Shown: piece by piece, positions 1 through 8,096 of the stretch
Position numbering within the stretch: position 1 is the stretch's first letter
Layout of the letters: each line of letters begins with the position of its first letter
Assembly (NCBI GenBank): GCA_050299175.1
Contig: JBNKVM010000009.1
Coordinates: 1-64,000, forward strand
Length of the DNA: 64,000 bases
Direction: 5' to 3'
From: JAPHTQ01 sp050299175
GTDB lineage: Bacteria; Pseudomonadota; Gammaproteobacteria; Thiohalomonadales; Thiohalomonadaceae
The notes under the pieces: model-generated
Database searches by the model: none
Told to the model about the DNA's origin: nothing
What the model saw: only the letters and a program-made list of their open reading frames with translations
Translations under genes and position numbers: made by a program

Positions 1-44
1 GCGCGGGACCTATAATTCATTTTCTCACTTTCACCGATACCACG

Positions 45-1223
45 ATGCCTGTGTTACGCCAGATTATTCACGTCGATATGGACGCCTTCTACGCTTCGGT
101 GGAGATCCGCGAGCGCCCCGAGCTGGCAGACAAACCAGTGATTGTCGGCGGACGACCGGATCATCGCGGTGTGGTTTCGGCGGCCAATTACATTGCACGA
201 AAGTATGGTGTACACAGTGCGATGCCGACCGCCACGGCGTTGCGTCTCTGCCCACAGGCGGTGCTGCTGTCTGTATCCGGGCGGCATCGCTTCTACGCGG
301 AGGTTTCGCAGCAGATCCACGCCATCTTCAAACGTTATACCCCGCAGATTGAGCCGCTCTCCCTCGATGAAGCATTCCTTGATGTGACAGCCAGCCTGCG
401 TCTGTTCGGTTCGGCTGAGGTCATCGGTCGGGCAATCAAACAGGCAATCAAGGATGAACTGAATCTGGTTGCCTCGGTGGGGGTCGCGCCGAACAAGTAT
501 CTGGCCAAGCTGGCTAGCGATGTCGACAAGCCTGATGGATTCGTTGTGGTGAAGGAGGGGGAAGTTGATGCCTTTCTCGCGCCATTGCCCGTTAGTCGAA
601 TCTGGGGTGTGGGCAAGGTGGCGGCGAAGACCTTCGATAAGCTGGGGATCAAGACGATTGGTCAGTTGCGGGCCTATTCGCCAGCGTTGTTACGCCAGCA
701 CTTTGGCAGCAGTGGCGAGCATTTTCTGCAATTGGCCTACGGCATCGACGAGCGCCCGGTAATTTCGGAGCATGAAGCCAAGTCGGTCTCTAATGAGACC
801 ACCTTTGCCGTGGATATCAGTGACGAGGAGATATTGCTGGAGTGGTTGCATGCTCTCACCGAGCAGGTGACCCAGCGGCTGCGTGGCCAGGGACTCAAGG
901 GGCGCACCGTGCAGCTCAAGGTGCGCCTGGCCGATTTCACTACGTTAACCCGTTCTCAGTCCCTGCAAGACGTAACAGATGTGACAGCTAAAGTCTGGAA
1001 AATAGTAAGGGAATTATTTTACAATCGCCTCCCGCGACCGCTCCCGCCGGTCAGGCTGGTCGGTGTCGGGGTGAGCAACTTTACCGAAGAGGCTCACGGT
1101 GCACAGTCGGATCTGTTCGGTGAAATGGAAGATGGGCGGCAAAAGAAGCTGGATCAGTTGCTCGATTCAATGCAGTCCCGCTTCGGTCGCTCGGTGGTGC
1201 ATCGCGGCAAAAAGCCAAAATAG
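45..1223 (+). CDS. dinB: DNA polymerase IV (Y-family translesion polymerase)
   Basis: Error-prone Y-family polymerase that extends past damaged template bases; 392 aa, slightly longer than E. coli DinB (351 aa). Visible signatures are the N-terminal catalytic motif HVDMDAFYASVE (residues about 9-20), the second acidic pair in SLDEAF near residue 107, a thumb/HhH segment (VSRIWGVGKVAAKTFDKLG), and a little-finger domain. Near the C-terminus QSDLFG matches the beta-clamp binding motif QxxLF, so recruitment to the sliding clamp should be intact. The ATG at 45 lies only a few bases before the conserved core, so the start is well placed. No SOS-box-like LexA site could be assessed because only 44 upstream bases are in the window. 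It appears monocistronic. Confidence 0.96.
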   Translation: MPVLRQIIHVDMDAFYASVEIRERPELADKPVIVGGRPDHRGVVSAANYIARKYGVHSAMPTATALRLCPQAVLLSVSGRHRFYAEVSQQIHAIFKRYTPQIEPLSLDEAFLDVTASLRLFGSAEVIGRAIKQAIKDELNLVASVGVAPNKYLAKLASDVDKPDGFVVVKEGEVDAFLAPLPVSRIWGVGKVAAKTFDKLGIKTIGQLRAYSPALLRQHFGSSGEHFLQLAYGIDERPVISEHEAKSVSNETTFAVDISDEEILLEWLHALTEQVTQRLRGQGLKGRTVQLKVRLADFTTLTRSQSLQDVTDVTAKVWKIVRELFYNRLPRPLPPVRLVGVGVSNFTEEAHGAQSDLFGEMEDGRQKKLDQLLDSMQSRFGRSVVHRGKKPK

Positions 1224-1379
1224 CCTGAGATTGCAGTCACAAAACGCGATTATTACAGTGTTTTTGCGGGTTTAAAGGCGATTTGTTGCGATTTACTTCA
1301 CAACGGATTTTGATTTTTGTCACTAATCTTTTCCTCAACATAGGATGTAAATGGCGCCAGGCGCTCGAGGAGAACCAAG

Positions 1380-2777
1380 ATGAACATCCCAGCATCGGTC
1401 AATGAATGCCTTACCCGAAGTCATGGGCACTTCAAGGGACGCAAGGTGGCTGCTGCAGGAAGCTTTGTTGAAACGGTGACCCAGGCTGACATTCCGCTCA
1501 ACACGGTGGCGAAGGCCGTGATTCTGAAAAGCGGCAAGGCCTACTTGATGGCCATCGTTCGTGGCGACCAGAAGGTCGACCTCCCCACCATCAATAAACT
1601 CTTTAAACGCGAATTCGTTCGTTGCAGCGACACTGAAACCGCGGCGCTACTTGGTGAGTGCGATATCCGTGCTATTCCGCCGCTGCCGGAGGCTTTCGGT
1701 ATGCGCGGCATCATGGACAAATCACTGGTCGATATGGAAAAGCTGATCTTCGCTACAGGTGTTCCTGGGCTGCTGGTTAGTGCCGACCATGCGGATTTCG
1801 CCAGGTTGCACGAGAACACCTGGAAGAACCACCGCATTACCGCTCTGGGCAATAGTGATCGCGACTCCAAGTCGGCCATGCGCAGCAAGGTGCAGAAGGT
1901 CGATAAGTTGCCCGCGATGCCGGGTTTGGCTACCGAGCTGATTCGTATCCGCAACAATCCCTATGCCCATGCCAGTGAACTGGCTGCGGTGATTGAACAG
2001 GATCCAAGTCTGGCGGCGCAGTTGCTGCGTTATGCTACCTCTCCGCTCTACGCCTATCAGGGCAAGCTGGATTCAGTGGAGCAGGCCATCGTCCGCGTAC
2101 TGGGCATGGATTTCGTGCTGGATATCGCTTTTGGCCTGGCGCTGGGCAAGGCCTTCAATAACCCGAAGGACGGCCCGCTTGGCCTGAACAATTTCTGGAA
2201 ACATTCGGTTTACTGCGCTGCCCTGACCCAGGCGCTGTGCAATGCCATCGAGTTTACCCGTCGTCCTCCCGCCGGGATGGGGTATTTGGCTGGTCTGTTA
2301 CACAACTTCGGTTTCCTGTTGCTGGGGCACATCTTCCCCACCCAGTTCGTGCGCCTGAACAAGCTGGTGGAAGAGAGTCCCCGCCGTTCCATTCTGGAAC
2401 TGGAGCGTGAGGCTGTCGGTGTGACCCATACCGAGATGGGTGTCTGGTTGATGGATGCCTGGGATATGCCGCGGGAGATTGTCGATACCGTATCAGGCCA
2501 TCACAATGCGGAATTCCGTAGCTCCTATTCTACCTATGCCAATCTGGTCTATATCGCCAATGCGCTACTCAAGCGCCACGGCATCGGGGATGCGCCGAGC
2601 ATCGAGATCCCGCAGAGTCTGATGGATGAGTTTGGTTTGAGCGAAGAGCAGCTTGAGGCGGCCCTGGCTACCGTGCTTCAGGGCAAGGAAGGTCTCGACT
2701 TTGTCGCGGGCAAGATGTCGCAGGGTGTTGCCGCCAAGGCTGCCCCGACCGCGGCAGTGCAGCACAAGGTTGCTTAA
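1380..2777 (+). CDS. YbaK-like deacylase domain fused to HDOD domain
   Basis: A 465-aa two-domain protein. Residues about 1-160 resemble the YbaK/ProX aminoacyl-tRNA editing fold (segments such as AKAVILKSGKAYLMAIVRGD and a later GVPGLLVSADHADF). Residues about 175-430 are an HDOD domain (DKLPAMPGLATELIRIRNN, then a helical region with GYLAGLLHNFGFLLLGH), a degenerate HD-phosphohydrolase relative found in signalling and chemotaxis proteins. HDOD domains usually lack phosphodiesterase activity, so a scaffold or signalling role is likely; whether the YbaK part still deacylates tRNA is unknown. GAGGAGA lies 5-6 bases upstream of the ATG. The last residues are Ala-rich. It ends 3 bp before the stop of the convergent pentapeptide gene. 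Confidence 0.85.
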   Translation: MNIPASVNECLTRSHGHFKGRKVAAAGSFVETVTQADIPLNTVAKAVILKSGKAYLMAIVRGDQKVDLPTINKLFKREFVRCSDTETAALLGECDIRAIPPLPEAFGMRGIMDKSLVDMEKLIFATGVPGLLVSADHADFARLHENTWKNHRITALGNSDRDSKSAMRSKVQKVDKLPAMPGLATELIRIRNNPYAHASELAAVIEQDPSLAAQLLRYATSPLYAYQGKLDSVEQAIVRVLGMDFVLDIAFGLALGKAFNNPKDGPLGLNNFWKHSVYCAALTQALCNAIEFTRRPPAGMGYLAGLLHNFGFLLLGHIFPTQFVRLNKLVEESPRRSILELEREAVGVTHTEMGVWLMDAWDMPREIVDTVSGHHNAEFRSSYSTYANLVYIANALLKRHGIGDAPSIEIPQSLMDEFGLSEEQLEAALATVLQGKEGLDFVAGKMSQGVAAKAAPTAAVQHKVA

Positions 2778-2780
2778 TCT

Positions 2781-3530
2781 CTAGTCGCAAACGTCGCCGG
2801 CATCCAGCCGACAGCGTTTGCGATCCACCCACATCGCTGCGCCCAGCCGGGCACCAGCAAATTTCGTTTCATACAGTTCCGCACCGACCAGTGAAGAGCG
2901 CCGTAGATCAGCGTCGCTGAAATCGGCGTAATAAAGATTGGTCTTTTCCAGTTTGGCCTTATACAGGTTGACCTGTTTCAGTCGGGTCTTCTCCAGTGAG
3001 GCGCTTAGCAGATCGCTCTCCTGCATATCGGCGCCATCAAACACCGCACCGTCGAGGATTGCCTGTTTGAATTTTGCCTGCTGCAGGTTGGCCTTTTGCA
3101 GTTTTGTCCCTTCCATCCGGCACTGATAAAAGTCGCTTTCGCGTAGCTCGGCCGAGGAGAGATCCGCCTCTCTGAGATCGGCCCGGTCCAGGCGGGCACG
3201 TTGCATCAGCGCCTGCTGCAGGTTGGCCTTGCGCAGGTCGACGCTGAGCAGGGTGGTGTCGTGCAGGCGTGCCTTGCTGAGATTGGCGCCCGACAGTTTG
3301 GCAAAGGAGAAATCGCTGCCCGAGAGGCGGGCAGCGCTGAGGTCAGCATTTTCCAGGTTGGTATTTTTCAGGATCGCACCGCGCATGTCGGCGCCTGCCA
3401 GTTGCGCCCCCTGTTTGTCGCAGCCGCTCCAGTTGACCTCGGGCGCTGGTGGATCGTCGCAGGCGGCGAATCCTCTCGGCGCAGCGCAGATGAGCGGCAG
3501 CAGGAAAAAAACAGACAATAATCGTCGCAT
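2781..3530 (-). CDS. secreted pentapeptide-repeat protein
   Basis: 249-aa protein with an N-terminal signal peptide (MRRLLSVFFLLPLICA, cleavage probably after GFA) followed by almost uninterrupted A(D/N)Lxx pentapeptide repeats from about residue 45 to 230 (for example ADMRGAILKNTNLENADLSA). Such repeats form a right-handed quadrilateral beta-helix; functions range from DNA mimicry to unknown scaffolding, and export makes a periplasmic or surface role more likely than gyrase protection. Cysteines flank the repeat block at both ends (CDDPPAPEVNWSGCDKQG and CRLDAGDVCD), suggesting disulfide-capped termini. AAGGAG lies 12 bases upstream of the start. It diverges from the small secreted protein at 3673 and has no obvious operon partner. 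Confidence 0.85.
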   Translation of the reverse strand: MRRLLSVFFLLPLICAAPRGFAACDDPPAPEVNWSGCDKQGAQLAGADMRGAILKNTNLENADLSAARLSGSDFSFAKLSGANLSKARLHDTTLLSVDLRKANLQQALMQRARLDRADLREADLSSAELRESDFYQCRMEGTKLQKANLQQAKFKQAILDGAVFDGADMQESDLLSASLEKTRLKQVNLYKAKLEKTNLYYADFSDADLRRSSLVGAELYETKFAGARLGAAMWVDRKRCRLDAGDVCD

Positions 3531-3672
3531 GGAAGAACACTACTCCTTTTCCACTAATCTAAGGGATGAATCGGTGGAACGCTACCCTGTAGCGCCAACA
3601 ACGACCGATTACGTTATGCTGTAGCTACATCGAGTCGGACATCCGCCTTGCGGTTTGGTGCAGACGAAAGAA

Positions 3673-4086
3673 ATGAAAGAAATAGTGTTGTTCACAACCA
3701 TCGCCTTGCTGCTTGTGGTGAAGCACAGCTATGCCCAGCCGCCAGGGCCTGAGCCGATTCAGGTGCCAGACGTGCGTGCCAATATTGTGAAGATGCTGCA
3801 GGGAGGCAAAGGACTATCGACGGGTGAGGAGGAAGATCTTTTTGCCGAGGCCGAACGGCAGAAGGAGAAGGTAGTGGAGCCATCCACGCCGGTTAAACAG
3901 CAGCAGGAAGCACCAAAACCTACCACCGAGGAGAAGCCGCTGGCAGCGCCTGCAGCTAAACCTCCAGCGCCGAAGGGCAAGCCCGTGGAGTTACCGATCA
4001 AGGAGATCGTGATTGAAGATCTGGACGATCTGAAAAAACTCGCCGAGGAGTTGAAGCGAGCTAAAGAAAGACAGACCGGGAAGTAG
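3673..4086 (+). CDS. hypothetical secreted Pro/Ala/Lys-rich protein
   Basis: Not recognised as a known family. From the ATG at 3673 the product is 137 aa: a hydrophobic signal-like segment (residues about 4-16, ending HSYAQPPG), a short ordered-looking part (VRANIVKMLQGGKGLSTGEEEDLFAEAERQKEK), a low-complexity Pro/Ala/Lys/Glu linker, and a charged helical C-terminus (KEIVIEDLDDLKKLAEELKRAKERQ). In-frame TTG (3655) and GTG (3658) starts exist upstream, but the ATG places the hydrophobic run right at the N-terminus. It looks like an envelope-anchored or periplasmic linker protein. Its last codons form the left arm of a 13-bp hairpin shared with the convergent DUF1015 gene. Confidence 0.6.
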   Translation: MKEIVLFTTIALLLVVKHSYAQPPGPEPIQVPDVRANIVKMLQGGKGLSTGEEEDLFAEAERQKEKVVEPSTPVKQQQEAPKPTTEEKPLAAPAAKPPAPKGKPVELPIKEIVIEDLDDLKKLAEELKRAKERQTGK

Positions 4087-4107
4087 CGACTGGGCTACTT
4101 CCCGGTC
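4074..4107. terminator. 13-bp perfect hairpin between convergent genes
   Basis: Arms 4074-4086 (GACCGGGAAGTAG) and 4095-4107 (CTACTTCCCGGTC) are perfectly complementary with an 8-nt loop. The left arm includes the stop codon of the upstream plus-strand gene. On the minus strand the hairpin is followed by a T-rich run (TGTCTTTCTTT), so it best terminates the minus-strand DUF1015 transcript, but it could stall both. Confidence 0.6.
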
Positions 4108-4115
4108 GTTATATG

Positions 4116-5357
4116 CTAGCCGAGTAGATGTGAAACCAGACCGTCTGCCAGTTTCGGTTCGAACCAGGTCGACTTGGGTGGCATCACCTCATCGGCGTCG
4201 GCCACCGCCATCAGCTGTTTCATTTTGGTCGGATAGAGAGAGAAAGCGACGGCCATCTCGCCGCTATCGACACGCCGCTCCAGCTCCTGCAGGCCGCGAA
4301 TACCACCGACGAAATCGATGCGCTTGTCGCGGCGTGGATCGCTGATGCCGAGGATCGGATCGATGAGGTTGTTGGCCAGCAGGCTGACATCGAGCTGCCC
4401 GACCGGATCGTCCGCGGGTACCCGATCGGCATTGATCTGCAGGCGGTACCATTTGCCGTCCAGGTACATACCGAACGCCTGATTCGCCTGCGGTTTGACC
4501 GCGGCACTCTCTTCGCTGACAGCGAAACGTTCGCCGACTTTCTGCAGCAGTTCGTCTTTGCCGAGGCCGTTGAGATCGGTGATGACTCGGTTGTAGTCGA
4601 GGATCATCATCTGATCGTCGGGGAAGATCACGGAGAGGAAATAGTTGTAGGGTTCCTCGCCAGTGTGGTTCGGGTTGGCCCCCTTGCGCATCGCTGCGAC
4701 GCGGGAGGCAGCGGCAGAGCGGTGGTGCCCGTCGGCGATGTAGATGGCGGGCATCGCGTCGAAGGTTTCGGTAATGGTGTTGATTTCTTCTTCGTCGCAG
4801 ACCGGCCAGATAGCGTGCTGGACGCCGTCATCGGCGGTGATATCGAATTCCGGCTCAGTCGCGGTGACTTTTGCCACCAGGGCATCAATGGTCGCGTTGT
4901 GACGGTAAGTGAGGAACACCGGGCCGGTCTGGGCATTGAGGGTATCGACCTGGCGTACGCGGTCGTCCTCCTTGTCCGGGCGGGTGAACTCGTGTTTGCG
5001 GATACGGTTGGTGTCGTAATCGGTGACCGAGGCGGCAGCGACCAGTCCGATCTGCTGGTGATCACCCATAATCAGGCGGTAGAAGTAGTAGCAGGGCAGG
5101 GTATCCTGCTTGAGCACGCCCTCGGCGATCATCCGATCGAAGTTCTCCTTACCCTTGGCATAGACACTGGCATCGTAGGGATCGGTGCCCTCCGGCAGGT
5201 CGATTTCGGGTTTGGAAATGTGCAGGAAGCTCCAGGGCCGTCCCTCGGCGCGGGCGCGGGCCTCGCTGCTGTTGAGCACATCATAGGGTGGGGCGGCGAC
5301 GTCTGCGGCGCGACCGGTCGCGGGGCGCAGACCGGCAAAGGGGCGGATGAGGGACAT
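4116..5357 (-). CDS. DUF1015 family protein
   Basis: A 413-aa protein of the DUF1015 family, recognised by its opening MSLIRPFAGLRP, the APPYDVLN motif, FLHISKPEIDLP, YADGHHR-like segment (IYIADGHHRSAAAS) and the C-terminal IDFVGGIRGLQELE and PPKSTWFEPK motifs. The biochemical function is not established. The start at 5357 is preceded by AAGGA with good spacing; a longer reading reaching 5612 would run through the serB promoter and start and is rejected. It diverges from serB with 169 bp between the starts. DUF1015 genes are often seen near serine biosynthesis genes, so a link to serine metabolism is plausible but inferred. Confidence 0.85.
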   Translation of the reverse strand: MSLIRPFAGLRPATGRAADVAAPPYDVLNSSEARARAEGRPWSFLHISKPEIDLPEGTDPYDASVYAKGKENFDRMIAEGVLKQDTLPCYYFYRLIMGDHQQIGLVAAASVTDYDTNRIRKHEFTRPDKEDDRVRQVDTLNAQTGPVFLTYRHNATIDALVAKVTATEPEFDITADDGVQHAIWPVCDEEEINTITETFDAMPAIYIADGHHRSAAASRVAAMRKGANPNHTGEEPYNYFLSVIFPDDQMMILDYNRVITDLNGLGKDELLQKVGERFAVSEESAAVKPQANQAFGMYLDGKWYRLQINADRVPADDPVGQLDVSLLANNLIDPILGISDPRRDKRIDFVGGIRGLQELERRVDSGEMAVAFSLYPTKMKQLMAVADADEVMPPKSTWFEPKLADGLVSHLLG

Positions 5358-5526
5358 GAGGCTTCCTTCTTTGGGCTTATTGAATATGGCCCTATTGGAA
5401 ACCAGCAGAGAGAGAAGGGCAACTCCAATGCTTGATGCCGGGATAAAAGGTTTTTCTACCCTCATTATTCCCGGGCTTATCTGCGGTATGATAGCGGCCC
5501 CATTAGACAATGCCCCTGTTATCAGC

Positions 5527-6747
5527 ATGAAAGAGATCATTCTCGTTACCGTAACGGGCCAGGATCGTCCCGGCCTGACCGCGCAATTGACCGCTATCCT
5601 TGCCAAATGCAATGTGGCGGTGCTCGATATTGGCCAGTCAGTGATTCACGACACGGTTTCCCTTGGCATGATGCTGGAGTTGCCGCCCGAGGTCGCAGGC
5701 TGCCCGGTGTTCAAGGAGCTGCTGTTCAAAGGGCATGAGCTGAACCTGAACATCCGTTTTACTCCGGTCTCCGAAGAGGACTACGAGGCGTGGGTCGCTG
5801 CTCAGGGGCAGCCACGCCATATCCTGACCTTACTGGGCAGGCAGATATCTTCCCGTCATCTGGCACGAGTATCAGAGGCGGTGGCGCAACAGGGCTGCAA
5901 TATCGATCAGATCACCCGTCTTTCGGGTCGCCGCACATTGAAGAACCCTGAAGAGAAGAGAGCCGCCTCGGTGCAGATATCACTTAGTGGTGAGGTGAAG
6001 GATATCGCGGCGATGCACGCCGAGTTCCTGCAGATCTCCCAGGAGATGGACCTGGACGTGGCGGTGCAGGAGGACAACCTCTATCGCCGCAGCCGTCGTC
6101 TGGTCTGTTTCGATATGGACTCAACTCTGATCCAGACCGAGGTGATCGACGAACTGGCCAAGGTGGCCGGTATCGGCGAGCAGGTGGCGGCGATCACCGA
6201 GGCAGCGATGCGCGGTGAGATGGACTTCACCGAAAGTTTTACCCGTCGCATGGCGCTGCTGGAGGGGCTGGATGAGTCGGTCCTGGCGGAGATCGCCGAG
6301 CGGTTGCCTATCACCGAGGGGGCCGAGCGGCTGATCAAGCACCTGCGCCATTTCGGCTACAAGGTGGCGATCCTCTCCGGTGGTTTTACCTACTTTGCCA
6401 ACTATCTGAAAGAGAAGCTGGGTATCGACTATGTCTACGCCAATCAGCTCGACTTCAAGGACGGTAAGCTCACCGGCAAGGTGGTGGGGGAGATCATCGA
6501 CGGCCAGATGAAGGCCACGCTGCTGCGCCAGCTCGCGCAGCAGGAGGGGATATCACTGGAGCAGGTGATCGCTGTTGGTGATGGGGCTAATGATCTACCG
6601 ATGCTCTCTATTGCCGGCCTCGGTATTGCTTTCCACGCCAAGCCCATCGTCAAGGAGCAGGCGAAGCACTCCATCGCCACTCTGGGACTGGACGGGATTC
6701 TCTATCTGCTGGGGATGCGTGATCGGGAGATTGCGGAGCTGGAGTAA
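5527..6747 (+). CDS. serB: phosphoserine phosphatase
   Basis: Last enzyme of serine biosynthesis, hydrolysing O-phosphoserine to serine. The 406-aa product has an N-terminal ACT-type regulatory region (MKEIILVTVTGQDRPGL, then a second ACT-like unit from about residue 95) and a C-terminal HAD phosphatase domain: nucleophile motif FDMDSTLIQTE (about residue 197), the SGGFTYFA loop, and the acidic motif GDGANDLPML. The double-ACT layout and length match pseudomonad-type SerB rather than the shorter E. coli enzyme. The start is fixed by alignment to the ACT domain; an upstream in-frame extension to 5347 would overlap the divergent gene. It ends 9 bp before the convergent ycgL stop. Confidence 0.96.
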   Translation: MKEIILVTVTGQDRPGLTAQLTAILAKCNVAVLDIGQSVIHDTVSLGMMLELPPEVAGCPVFKELLFKGHELNLNIRFTPVSEEDYEAWVAAQGQPRHILTLLGRQISSRHLARVSEAVAQQGCNIDQITRLSGRRTLKNPEEKRAASVQISLSGEVKDIAAMHAEFLQISQEMDLDVAVQEDNLYRRSRRLVCFDMDSTLIQTEVIDELAKVAGIGEQVAAITEAAMRGEMDFTESFTRRMALLEGLDESVLAEIAERLPITEGAERLIKHLRHFGYKVAILSGGFTYFANYLKEKLGIDYVYANQLDFKDGKLTGKVVGEIIDGQMKATLLRQLAQQEGISLEQVIAVGDGANDLPMLSIAGLGIAFHAKPIVKEQAKHSIATLGLDGILYLLGMRDREIAELE

Positions 6748-6756
6748 AGCCTGGTT

Positions 6757-7011
6757 CTAGATAGTGGGATTCTGCGGCGGCATCTGGATATGGAAGCCAT
6801 TTTCCTTGAGGTTGTGAAGCACCTCTTCAGGTTTGCTGCGGGCCAGCTTACTTGTTTCGTTCAGCTCCAGTTCCATCGACTTTTCCGGCACACCGAAGTA
6901 GTTACGTAACTCCTCGGGTACGCACTCAAAGTCATCTTCTTTAGCCAGGAACAGGTAAAGTCCGTCGGTTTTCTTACTGCGGTAGATATGGCAGGTGATG
7001 CTCTCGGCCAT
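6757..7011 (-). CDS. ycgL: YcgL domain-containing protein
   Basis: Small 84-aa protein of the YcgL family: IYRSKKTDGLYLFLAKEDDF, VPEELRNYFGVPE and the C-terminal GFHIQMPPQNP segment correspond to the conserved YcgL fold. Its molecular role is poorly defined. The ATG is preceded by GGAA directly after the stop of the gene at 7021-7515 (9-bp gap), so the two genes form a leftward operon. It faces serB tail to tail. Start codon is unambiguous because the conserved fold begins within ten residues. Confidence 0.85.
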   Translation of the reverse strand: MAESITCHIYRSKKTDGLYLFLAKEDDFECVPEELRNYFGVPEKSMELELNETSKLARSKPEEVLHNLKENGFHIQMPPQNPTI

Positions 7012-7020
7012 GGGGATTCC

Positions 7021-7515
7021 TCATTTGACGAGGGCGGGATTATCGCTGTTTGTGCCTATCTCCAGCAACTCCCCGGTGATTCTGTATGCTGGACTTTCGA
7101 GATTGCCTGTCGCCGCTTGCCCCTTGAAGACTTTTCCCATCATGTCGTACCAGGAACCGTCGCAACTATCCCGCAGGCCGCCGGGCCAGGGCTGGAGTGG
7201 CGTATCAGGCAGGGTGGTCGAGGGCGGAAACCATTGCAGAGGGCAGCCCAGCCCCGTGCCGCGATCAAAGGCGATATAGATTTCCGATGCACTGCGGTGC
7301 AACAGAATTAGGTTGCCGCCCTGCCAGGGGAGGCGCTGAAATTCGGCAGGGGATAGCTCTGCGAGACGGAGGTGCAGTGGCTCAGGTCGTGCCTGTGCGC
7401 GGGATGTTGGCGCTAGCACCGAAACGAGAAGCACGTAGGTGATACTGCCAATGGCGGCGAGAAACATGAGTTTGACGCCGACACGCAGTAACAGGCGACG
7501 TGGGTTGTCTTGCAT
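7021..7515 (-). CDS. membrane-anchored Rieske-like protein lacking cluster ligands
   Basis: A 164-aa protein with one N-terminal membrane anchor (residues about 12-35) and a periplasmic domain. The C-terminal part reads like the Rieske box region: RGTGLGCPLQW aligns with box I (CTHLGC) and DSCDGSWYD with box II (CPCHGSxFD), followed by the usual GKVFKGQA...NLESPAYRI strand pattern. In this alignment all four [2Fe-2S] ligands (two Cys, two His) are replaced by Gly, Gly, Asp and Asp, while the two cysteines that form the structural disulfide remain. It therefore looks like a Rieske fold without a cluster, perhaps a structural or accessory subunit. First gene of an operon with ycgL. The family assignment is my alignment by eye. 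Confidence 0.6.
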   Translation of the reverse strand: MQDNPRRLLLRVGVKLMFLAAIGSITYVLLVSVLAPTSRAQARPEPLHLRLAELSPAEFQRLPWQGGNLILLHRSASEIYIAFDRGTGLGCPLQWFPPSTTLPDTPLQPWPGGLRDSCDGSWYDMMGKVFKGQAATGNLESPAYRITGELLEIGTNSDNPALVK

Positions 7516-7557
7516 CGGTTAAGGCCACCGCTGTGTTGCTTGCGCGGGGCGGTAAGG

Positions 7558-7773
7558 CTAGTTCTCGATAATAATTTTGGACGAAACATCCAGCAGTGTT
7601 TCGTAACTGCTGTCCAATTCACCCTTGATGCTTTGCAGGCGTTCGATGACCTTGTGCAGGTCTGTTGCCTGATCGCGGGTATCGCTGTCGATGCCGCTCA
7701 ACAACTCAATGGCTGTTTCCAGGCAGAACTGGGCGTCGCTAAGGTCGTGCTGTGCGTTTTCTAGTCCGTTCAT
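7558..7773 (-). CDS. small acidic helical protein, unknown function
   Basis: No recognised family. A 71-aa acidic, probably all-helical protein (MNGLENAQHDLSDAQFCLET, then LLSGIDSDTRDQATDLHKVIERLQSIKGELDSSYETLLD). The ATG at 7773 has GGAG about 9 bases upstream; an in-frame start at 7839 would add 22 residues with no visible ribosome-binding site. It precedes the Rieske-like/ycgL operon on the same strand with a 42-bp gap and may be its first gene. The heptad-like spacing of Leu/Ile suggests a helical bundle or coiled coil. Confidence 0.55.
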   Translation of the reverse strand: MNGLENAQHDLSDAQFCLETAIELLSGIDSDTRDQATDLHKVIERLQSIKGELDSSYETLLDVSSKIIIEN

Positions 7774-8096
7774 TACGTCAACTCCGGGTTGCCGTGTGGG
7801 TAGCCAATGATTTGTTATTGCTCTGGTTGTGACTATCACGATTTATGATGGTTTGGCATCCTTCCGATGCAGTTATAGCACTGCTTTCCCCGCATTTCCC
7901 TATGATTCAGGAGGGAAAGTGTATCAGGGTTTTCCCTAACTGTCCTGATCCCGAGTGTGCGGGTAGGTTTGTAGCCGAGTGGTTTGATATGGCATACAAT
8001 CGGGCGCGTTTACCACAGCAAATCGGTCCGATTTCTGCCCCGGTTACGGGGTATAAGGCCGAAACAATACGAAAGAGAAATACAGGAGTCCCCCAG
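7774..8096. other. 323-bp divergent intergenic region upstream of soxB
   Basis: Separates the small acidic gene (minus) from soxB (plus). It contains a 7-bp inverted repeat (AGGGAAA at 7912-7918, TTTCCCT at 7931-7937) and a TACAAT hexamer at 7995-8000 that could be a -10 element, but no convincing -35 box at standard spacing. An open frame from 7845 runs into soxB but lacks coding character and precedes the Tat signal, so I treat it as non-coding. Confidence 0.5.

Noticed and set aside
7845..8096. Upstream extension of soxB
   Set aside because: The twin-arginine signal and the ribosome-binding site fix the start at 8097; the upstream residues are not conserved-looking.
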